Below are positions 58,553 to 64,000 of a DNA stretch of 64,000 nucleotides, piece by piece (positions within the stretch are counted from its first letter, which is position 1; each line of letters opens with the position of its first letter). The notes under the pieces were generated by a model, which was given only the letters and a program-made list of their open reading frames with translations, was not told the origin of the DNA and searched no databases. This stretch comes from Noviherbaspirillum galbum (GTDB lineage Bacteria > Pseudomonadota > Gammaproteobacteria > Burkholderiales > Burkholderiaceae_D), in contig NZ_JAAIVB010000079.1 of NCBI RefSeq assembly GCF_010974945.1, forward strand, positions 1-64,000, written 5' to 3'. The position numbers and the translations under genes are program-made.

Positions 58553-59296
58553 TCAGAGGCCCGCTTCGAGCCGCCGCCCGAGCTGCTGCGGCAGGCCGGC
58601 CGCCAGGATCTTGCCGGCGGCGGCATCCACGTCGTACGGGACGCGCAGGAAGGTGAGGTCGTGGGTGACGTCGTCGTACAAGGCATAGCAGGCGGCGGGA
58701 TTGCCGTCGCGCGGCTGGCCGGCCGAGCCCGGGATGACCAGCCAGCGGCGCTGCGTGCTCAGGGGGATGCTGCTGTCGCCAGCGGGCACGAAGGAGGAGA
58801 TCTTGCCGGTCAACGACAGGTTATAGAGCGCGGGCTGGTGCACGTGGCCGCAGAAGGTCAGGCGCTGGCGCGTGGCATGCATGCTGCGCACCGCTTCCAC
58901 CGTGCCGGTGATGTATTCCCAGCGGCGCGGTTCCGCGGCGCTGGCATGCACGAACAGGCAATCGCCGGATTCCACCGTGAGCGGCAGGCTGGCGAGAAAA
59001 GCAAGCTGGCCGGCGTTCAGGCGGGAGCGCGTCCACTCGACTACGGCGCGCGCATTCGGATTCATGTTCTTTCCCGGATCGTCTATCACCGCGGCATCAT
59101 GGTTGCCCATCACGACGATCGCGCCGTCGCGCGCATGAGCCATCACGGTGTCGACCACCCACGCCGGATCGGCGCCATAGCCGACGAGGTCGCCGAGGAA
59201 GGCATGGCGCTGCGCGCCGCGCTGCTCGGCGTGGGCCAGGCAGGCCGAGACCGCTTCGCGGTTGGCGTGCAGGTCGGTGAAGATGGCGGTCAGCAT
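58553..59296 (-). CDS. Calcineurin-type metallophosphoesterase
   Basis: A 247-residue binuclear metal phosphoesterase. The ligand motifs are all present in order: TDLHANREA (DxH), FLGDLVGYGADP (GDxxxxG), VVMGNHDAAV (GNHD), LFVHASAAEP and FCGHVHQPAL (GHxH). Related proteins are YfcE-type phosphodiesterases, bacterial protein phosphatases and class III cyclic-nucleotide phosphodiesterases. The kinase gene follows immediately and a cNMP-binding gene precedes it, so it may oppose the kinase or hydrolyse the nucleotide; neither is shown by sequence alone. Confidence 0.92.
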   Translation of the reverse strand: MLTAIFTDLHANREAVSACLAHAEQRGAQRHAFLGDLVGYGADPAWVVDTVMAHARDGAIVVMGNHDAAVIDDPGKNMNPNARAVVEWTRSRLNAGQLAFLASLPLTVESGDCLFVHASAAEPRRWEYITGTVEAVRSMHATRQRLTFCGHVHQPALYNLSLTGKISSFVPAGDSSIPLSTQRRWLVIPGSAGQPRDGNPAACYALYDDVTHDLTFLRVPYDVDAAAGKILAAGLPQQLGRRLEAGL

Positions 59297-59377
59297 GCGG
59301 CGCTCCAGGATGAATGCCTCATGCTACACCCGCAGTCTTAGCGCTTGCTTACAGCCGGGCGCGCCGGCAAGCCGGTC

Positions 59378-59824
59378 CTATCCCAGGGTAAGCAGGTCGT
59401 TGGCGTGCCGCAGCCGCTGCGACAGCTTGCAGGCGATGTTGCGATAGACCTTGGCGCTGACGTCGGGCAGCGCCGTGAGCGCGTCGCCGCTGATGCGCAG
59501 CGTCTTGCACGCCCCGACGGCCTTCACCGACGCCGAACGGCTGCGGCAGTCGATGAGCGACATTTCGCCGAAACATTCGCCCGGGCCGAGGTCCTGGATG
59601 ACCTTCTGGATAGCGATGGCGCGCTTGACGATGCGGGCCTTTCCCGAAAGCAGGACGAAGACGTGGTGGTCCTGCTCGCCTTCGCGGATGGCGTATTCGC
59701 CGGAAGCAAATTCCACCAGGCATGACGCCTCCAGGATGAGCCCGAGTTCCGCCTCGGTCATGCCGCGGAACAGGTCTAGCCGAAGCAACAACTGCATGAT
59801 GTGCGGATCGCACTGGACGGACAT
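59378..59824 (-). CDS. Cyclic nucleotide-binding domain protein (no DNA-binding domain)
   Basis: A 148-residue single-domain protein starting MSVQCDPHIMQLLLRLD with AGGAGT upstream. The CRP-type beta-roll is clear: LDLFRGMTEAELGLIL, SGEYAIREGEQDHHVFVLLSGKA, and the phosphate-binding cassette in GPGECFGEMSLIDCRSRSASV, where FGEM...R.R fits cAMP/cGMP binding. It ends after the C-helix (SQRLRHANDLLTLG) without a helix-turn-helix, so it is a sensor or adaptor and not a transcription factor. It is first of three co-oriented signalling genes. Confidence 0.92.
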   Translation of the reverse strand: MSVQCDPHIMQLLLRLDLFRGMTEAELGLILEASCLVEFASGEYAIREGEQDHHVFVLLSGKARIVKRAIAIQKVIQDLGPGECFGEMSLIDCRSRSASVKAVGACKTLRISGDALTALPDVSAKVYRNIACKLSQRLRHANDLLTLG

Positions 59825-59861
59825 GCCAACTCCTGACGGTAAGTGATGCTGCCGTTCAAGA

Positions 59862-60587
59862 TTATGGAGTTTTGGCGGCGGTGTCCAGCGTGGCGACGTA
59901 CTCTTCATAACCTCGCGCGCGCAGGACGCACGCCGGGCAACGGCCGCAGCCATGGCCCCAGGGATGGAGCGCGCCGCGCTCTCCCAGGTAGCAGGTATGC
60001 GTATGTTCGCGGATCAGGTCGACCAGTGCCTGTCCGCCGAGCGCATGCGCCAGCTCCCAGGTCTGGGCCTTGTCGATCCACATCAGCGGCGTCTCGAGCT
60101 TGAAGCGGGATGCCATGCCAAGGTTGAGCGTGACCTGCAGCGCCTTCATGGTGTCATCCCGGCAATCCGGATAGCCGGAGTAGTCGGTTTCGCACATGCC
60201 GCCGACGAGCACGTCCATGCCGCGCCGGTAGGCGAGGGTCGCGGCCACCATCATGAACATCAGGTTGCGGCCGGGGACGAAGGTGTTGGGGAGGCCGTTC
60301 GCCTGCATGGCGATTTCGACATCGCTGGTGAGGGCGGTGTCGGAAAGCCGGGACAGCAGCGACAGGTCGACCATGTGGTCCTCGCCGAGCCGCGCCTGCC
60401 ATGCAGGAGAACATTCCCGCAGCTTTTGCAGCAGGGTGGGCCGCACGGTGAGCTCGATGGCATGCCGCTGCCCATAGTCGAAGCCCAGGGTTTCGACGCG
60501 TTCGTAACGGGACAGGGCCCAGGCGAGGCAGGTGGTGGAATCCTGTCCGCCGCTGAAGAGGACGAGAGCGCTGCTGGATGAAGTCAT
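59862..60587 (-). CDS. queC: 7-cyano-7-deazaguanine synthase
   Basis: A 241-residue enzyme making preQ0 from carboxydeazaguanine, for queuosine tRNA modification. The PP-loop is [17 protein letters not shown], and the zinc cysteines cluster in [15 protein letters not shown] with one more in HTCYLGER. The start at 60587 ([14 protein letters not shown]) is set by the family; the frame is open further upstream through a tandem repeat but that part is not protein-like. No preQ1 riboswitch was recognised. queD and queE are not in the window. Confidence 0.96.
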   Translation of the reverse strand: MTSSSSALVLFSGGQDSTTCLAWALSRYERVETLGFDYGQRHAIELTVRPTLLQKLRECSPAWQARLGEDHMVDLSLLSRLSDTALTSDVEIAMQANGLPNTFVPGRNLMFMMVAATLAYRRGMDVLVGGMCETDYSGYPDCRDDTMKALQVTLNLGMASRFKLETPLMWIDKAQTWELAHALGGQALVDLIREHTHTCYLGERGALHPWGHGCGRCPACVLRARGYEEYVATLDTAAKTP

Positions 60588-60650
60588 GGCAAGAATCCGG
60601 ATGGGGCTGGGCCTGGCGTCGCAGGCGGAATGAGTCGGTTGGCGGGATTG

Positions 60651-60730
60651 TAGCCTGTCGCACCCTTTCGCAACCTTTCGCAACCTTTCGCAACCTTTCG
60701 CAACCTGTTGCACCCTGCGGCAGCTCGTTG
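60651..60730. repeat. 10-bp tandem repeat array upstream of queC
   Basis: About eight 10-base units in register. Three central copies (60671-60700) are identical CAACCTTTCG. Flanking units are CACCCTTTCG (60661), CAACCTGTTG (60701) and CACCCTGCGG (60711), with weaker ends at 60651 and 60721. On the queC strand the unit reads CGAAAGGTTG. The array starts about 60 bases upstream of the queC start. Period 10 is close to one DNA turn. Confidence 0.85.
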
Positions 60731-60755
60731 CAGGCGCGGCGCGCATCAGGCCAGG

Positions 60756-61538
60756 TCAGGACGGCTTGGGCGTGATCTGGTCCAGCGTCTGTTCGATGAA
60801 GTCGCCATCCGCGTCGGTGTAGCGCAGCCGTACCGGATACCATTCCTGCTGCGGTCCGAGCCACAGGTCCACCTGCTGTTCCTTGGAATCGGGAGGCGGC
60901 AGCTTGGCGAAATGGACGGCATTCACCTCCCCCAGCGGTGTCGCGATCTTGTCCTGGCCGATGACCTTGAAGGTCCAGGGATCGGCGTCGCGCTGCCCGG
61001 CGACGAAGAACACCCATTCGCTGCCCGGCTTGAAGCGCGCGGGCGTCGCGCGCGCGGCAGCGATGAGTTGCCAGACGATGCTGTTGCGATCCTGCTCAGC
61101 GCCGCGCAGGGGATAGGTCTGGTCGGAAGCGCTGAAGCGGATCACGCGCGCCTGGCGGTCGAAGGTGGTCGTGGTCTGGTCGCGGCGGACGCGCTTTTCC
61201 ACGAAGCTTGCCGGCGCCAGGCCGTTGTCGTCGATGTCGCCTTCGCTCCTGGAGTCGAGGATCTTGCCGAACAGCGCGGCGCGGGCTTCATTGGCAATGG
61301 AATACTTCTTTCCGCTGGCGCTCCAGCGCGCCACGGCGCTGCCTTCGAGCGAAATGCCGCTTTGCCGCGCGCGGATGGCGTAGCTGAGGTCGGCGGACGG
61401 CGCGATGTTGACCTTGTACCTGGGGATGGCTGCGGGGTCCTGCGCCGCCGCGCCTGCCGCCGCAACGAGCGCCGCCATGGCAAGGCAGGAGCGCAGCGCT
61501 GCCGGAAAGCGGAAGGAAGTGATGGGAAATGAATGCAT
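60756..61538 (-). CDS. DUF3108 domain-containing periplasmic protein
   Basis: A 260-residue protein with a signal peptide (about residues 1-33, ending AGAAAQ) and a DUF3108 domain: LSYAIRARQSGISLEGSAVA, then EWVFFVAGQRDADPWTFKVI and VDLWLGPQQEWYPVRLRYTD. The family is predicted to be a beta-rich periplasmic protein of unknown activity. It is a diverged paralogue of the protein encoded just upstream, with the same order of blocks; 15 bases separate the genes. Confidence 0.9.
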   Translation of the reverse strand: MHSFPITSFRFPAALRSCLAMAALVAAAGAAAQDPAAIPRYKVNIAPSADLSYAIRARQSGISLEGSAVARWSASGKKYSIANEARAALFGKILDSRSEGDIDDNGLAPASFVEKRVRRDQTTTTFDRQARVIRFSASDQTYPLRGAEQDRNSIVWQLIAAARATPARFKPGSEWVFFVAGQRDADPWTFKVIGQDKIATPLGEVNAVHFAKLPPPDSKEQQVDLWLGPQQEWYPVRLRYTDADGDFIEQTLDQITPKPS

Positions 61539-61553
61539 TGTCGATGTCCTGTT

Positions 61554-62690
61554 TCAGGAATTGCCGGAAGGCGCAAGCGGCGTCAGTCGCGTCAGCGACA
61601 GTTGCAGCCAGTCGCCGTTGGCATAGGTATATCGGATCTTCACCGGCTGCCAGTCCTGTCCCGGCGCGAGCCAGATGTCGAGGGCCTGGTCGTAGGAACC
61701 CGGGCGCGGCGCGCGCGAGACATGCCAGGTGTGGCGCTTTCCCTCGTCGGTGTCGATGTCTTCCTGGCCGATGACCTTGATGGTCCAGAGGTCGGAATCC
61801 CGCGTGCCGGCCACCCGCCAGGCGAGGTCTTCGCCCACAACGAACTGCGCCGGGTCGGCGCGCCCGATGCTCGCAAGTTGCCAGATCGTGCTGATGCGGT
61901 CTTGTTCCCCGCTTTCCCAGGGCGCGGTGGATTCCGAGGCGGAAAAGCTGATCCTGCCGACGGCCCGCTGGAAGTGGGTATTCATCATGGAACGCCGGAA
62001 CGGCTTCTCGCTGTAGCGCACCGGTTCCAGGCCATTTTCGCCGATCAGCCCCTCGCTGCTGACCTGCAGGACGTTGATCTTGAAGAACAGCGTCACGCTC
62101 GCCTCGCCGTGGATGGCATAGCTGCCATCCCGGTTTTCCCAGCGGAATTCTCCCTTCCCGTGCCAGTTCTGGTTGTCGCGGGATGCCGTTACGTCGTATT
62201 GCAATTCCGCGGGAGGCGGAGGAGCGAAGCGCAGGGACGGCCGGACTTCCGCTACGGGCGGTTTCGCCGCGTCTTCCGCCGCTGGCAGGCTGGTCATGGC
62301 GGCTGGCGCGGCTGGCAGGGCGTCGTCCGTCGGCTGTACAGGAGTGGATTCCACCGCCGGCGGAAGCGCCGGGGCATCTGCCTCGGCCAGGGCCGGCGCG
62401 GGTGGAGGTGGAGGCGAAGGCGGTTCGGATTTCGCCGGCGCGGGGTGCCGCCTGGCCGGCCGGGGCTTCGTCGGAGGCGCGGCGGGAGCGGGCGGCGGCT
62501 CGGCGGGCCGCGGGATATCGATCATCACCAGCGGCGCTTCCGCCGGCGGCCGCGCCGGCTCCGCTGGACCCAGGTTCAGCCAGGAGAAGGCCACCGCATG
62601 CAGCAAGGCGATCGCCGCGGTCACGACGAGCGCGCGCAACCTGCGCCCTCGTGGCGGATCATCGAATTCGGGCTGGCGGAATGGCGGCAT
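61554..62690 (-). CDS. Membrane-anchored, proline-rich DUF3108 protein
   Basis: A 378-residue protein. A cytoplasmic basic start and one membrane helix (LRALVVTAAIALLHAVAFSW) are followed by a Pro/Ala-rich spacer of about 130 residues (PRPAEPPPAPAAPPTKPRPA and similar) like that of TonB. A DUF3108 domain follows: LQYDVTASRDNQNWHGKGEF, SDLWTIKVIGQEDIDTDEGK and LDIWLAPGQDWQPVKIRYTY. The anchor plus spacer could place the domain across the periplasm. It is co-oriented with its shorter paralogue. Confidence 0.9.
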   Translation of the reverse strand: MPPFRQPEFDDPPRGRRLRALVVTAAIALLHAVAFSWLNLGPAEPARPPAEAPLVMIDIPRPAEPPPAPAAPPTKPRPARRHPAPAKSEPPSPPPPPAPALAEADAPALPPAVESTPVQPTDDALPAAPAAMTSLPAAEDAAKPPVAEVRPSLRFAPPPPAELQYDVTASRDNQNWHGKGEFRWENRDGSYAIHGEASVTLFFKINVLQVSSEGLIGENGLEPVRYSEKPFRRSMMNTHFQRAVGRISFSASESTAPWESGEQDRISTIWQLASIGRADPAQFVVGEDLAWRVAGTRDSDLWTIKVIGQEDIDTDEGKRHTWHVSRAPRPGSYDQALDIWLAPGQDWQPVKIRYTYANGDWLQLSLTRLTPLAPSGNS

Positions 62691-62960
62691 GGGAGCTAGT
62701 GTATCAATGCTGGGGAACGGCGTTCCGTATCAGCGGGGGGTTCAGGACGGGAGAACGCAGGCGGCACGGCCGGCGGGGACAGGGCCGGGCAGGGCGCGCC
62801 GGCTTCTTTGTTACAGAATGTGCCGGCTTGCACCGGCGGCGGGCCGGCGTCCGGATTCCCACACAATCCCGCGAGGAACCTTTATCATTTTGTTCACTCA
62901 GCCGAAGAGGGCATCCCCGTTTCCGCTCTTCCACTCATTCCAACGCATTGGAGGTCTACC

Positions 62961-63920
62961 ATGATCAAGCCCAACATTCCCAGCCTTCCTGGCATGGGCG
63001 CAATGACGGATACGCTCGAGTTCGTCAAGAACCTGTGGGGCGGGATGGGCATTCCCGGCATGAATATTCCCGGCATGAGCGGCGGCATGGGCATTCCCGG
63101 CCTCGGCGCCAGCGGCATGAACATTCCTGGCATGGTGATGCCAACCCTGTCGGTGGAAGAAATCAACAAGAAGATATCCGACCTGAAGGCCGTCGAGTCC
63201 TGGCTCGCCCTCAACCAGAACATGCTGCGCGCCACCATACAGGCGCTGGAAGTGCAGGCAGCGACCATCACCACCCTCAAGACCATGGGTGAATCGTTCA
63301 CGGCCACCATGAAGGGCGGCAAGGATGCCATGGCAGGCATGGCGAGGGCGGCCGGCGCAAATGGCGCCAATGGACACCAGGCGGCCCGCCCCGCCGGCAC
63401 TGGAGGCAATACCGGAAATAGCGGCAACGCCACCGCAAACGGAAATGGCAACGGCCTCGGCGCGGCGAGCAATGGGGCGCATGCCGCACATGGCGCACCC
63501 GATGCGGACGACATGGACGATGAGGACGAGGATGAAGCGGCCGATGCCGGACACGCCTCCGCGGACGCTTCCAGTCCTGCCGCCAAGTCTGCCTCCCGGT
63601 CTGCCGGCAAGGCGCAACCGACCAGCGAAGACCGCCAGGATGCCGCCAGCCTGACCGCGCCGCTGGTGAATGCCGCGGCCTGGTGGAACATGCTGCAGGA
63701 TCAATTCAAGCAGGCGGTCACCTCCGCCATGCCGGCGGAAGCGGGAAAGGACAAGGCGGGAGGCAAGACGGCGGGCAAGTCAGACGGCAAGCCCGCCGGC
63801 AAGGCCGCCGCATCGAAGACTGCATCGAAGACCTCGTCGAAATCCGCCGGCGCCAAGAGCGCCGGGTCGGGAAGCAAGGCGGGCGGCGGCGCGACCACGC
63901 GGCGCAAGACGACCAAGTAA
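62961..63920 (+). CDS. phaM: PhaM-family polyhydroxyalkanoate granule regulatory protein
   Basis: A 319-residue protein. The N-terminal 70 residues have the PhaM hallmark MTDTLEFVKNLWGGMGIPG with Gly/Met/Pro repeats. Then comes a helical core, SVEEINKKISDLKAVESWLA and MLRATIQALEVQAATITTLK. A long low-complexity stretch includes an acidic run (DDMDDEDEDEAADA) and the protein ends in a Lys/Ala/Ser histone-H1-like tail (KAAASKTASKTSSKS). In Ralstonia, PhaM activates PhaC1 and ties granules to DNA; the tail fits DNA binding. GGAGG precedes ATG 62961. No phaC is nearby. Confidence 0.92.
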   Translation: MIKPNIPSLPGMGAMTDTLEFVKNLWGGMGIPGMNIPGMSGGMGIPGLGASGMNIPGMVMPTLSVEEINKKISDLKAVESWLALNQNMLRATIQALEVQAATITTLKTMGESFTATMKGGKDAMAGMARAAGANGANGHQAARPAGTGGNTGNSGNATANGNGNGLGAASNGAHAAHGAPDADDMDDEDEDEAADAGHASADASSPAAKSASRSAGKAQPTSEDRQDAASLTAPLVNAAAWWNMLQDQFKQAVTSAMPAEAGKDKAGGKTAGKSDGKPAGKAAASKTASKTSSKSAGAKSAGSGSKAGGGATTRRKTTK

Positions 63921-63928
63921 GGGCCGCG

Positions 63929-64000
63929 TCAGTCGGCTTGCGGCGCGGCGGGTTTCGCGCCGGCGGCGGCGCCCTTGTGGAGATCGTTGCCGAGTCGAGC
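63929..64000 (-). CDS. C-terminal fragment of an unidentified protein (partial)
   Basis: The minus strand is open from the window edge to TGA at 63931-63929, encoding 23 residues that start ARLGNDLHKGAAAGAKPAAP. The Ala/Pro/Lys-rich tail cannot be assigned. It is convergent with phaM, eight bases away. It may be the end of a real gene or chance. Confidence 0.35.
   Translation of the reverse strand, partial: ARLGNDLHKGAAAGAKPAAPQAD

Noticed and set aside
60651-60730. The repeat array before queC as a CRISPR array
   Set aside because: Units are contiguous 10-mers without spacers, and no cas genes are in the window.
60588-60746. N-terminal extension of QueC through the tandem repeats
   Set aside because: The extension is repetitive and unlike any QueC; the family start [14 protein letters not shown] is at 60587.

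Overview
The window looks like a chromosomal segment of a betaproteobacterium of the order Burkholderiales, most likely family Oxalobacteraceae (Herbaspirillum/Noviherbaspirillum-like). The base composition is GC-rich. The case rests on Burkholderia-type trimeric porins with an MKKSLLALAV leader, a PhaM-type polyhydroxyalkanoate granule protein, a BPSS1780-type membrane protein, and gene orders I know from this group (argC-bactofilin-erpA-anmK-M23-tyrS, dusB-fis, xseB-ispA-dxs-folE2, and polA/DUF2782/thrB as in Pseudomonas). The taxonomic call is inference from protein types and synteny. No phage, plasmid, transposase, CRISPR array, rRNA or tRNA was seen.

Layout. 0-5 kb: end of an amino-acid ABC transporter ATPase gene, pyrC with a DUF3025 gene, and two tandem porins with related leaders. 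5-13 kb: coq7, an OsmC protein, the rplM-rpsI ribosomal operon, then argC, a coiled-coil membrane protein, a bactofilin, erpA, anmK and an M23 peptidase (an envelope and peptidoglycan-recycling group). 13-27 kb: tyrS-dtd, a PEBP-family protein, a phosphatase, dusB-fis, purH, ruvC and ruvAB, a hydratase and valS. 27-32 kb: a thiamine operon (thiC-thiS-[DUF559]-thiG-thiD-thiE) headed by a TPP riboswitch with a readable Shine-Dalgarno-sequestering switch; an inverted-repeat element plus a DUF559 gene lies between thiS and thiG. 32-45 kb: a class V aminotransferase, a DapA-like lyase, uvrD, a BPSS1780 protein, thrB, DUF2782, a LOG protein back-to-back with polA, a dienelactone hydrolase and a ZIP metal transporter. 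45-54 kb: sulfurtransferase, EamA transporter and Rieske oxygenase; then xseB-ispA-dxs-folE2; then an Lrp regulator divergent from phhA. 54-64 kb: an EF-hand protein, a diguanylate cyclase, a DUF72 protein, a signalling group (cNMP-binding protein, calcineurin-type phosphoesterase, Ser/Thr kinase fused to a universal stress domain), queC preceded by a 10-bp tandem array, two DUF3108 paralogues and phaM.

Most of the window is housekeeping metabolism (pyrimidine, purine, arginine, thiamine, isoprenoid, folate/queuosine precursors), translation and DNA repair. The less ordinary parts are the kinase/phosphoesterase/cNMP group, the DUF559 insertion with its dispersed hairpin relatives, the queC-upstream array, a short leader ORF before rplM, and a ZIP transporter that seems to lack a normal start codon. 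Every position was read by eye from the sequence; no alignment or folding program was run.
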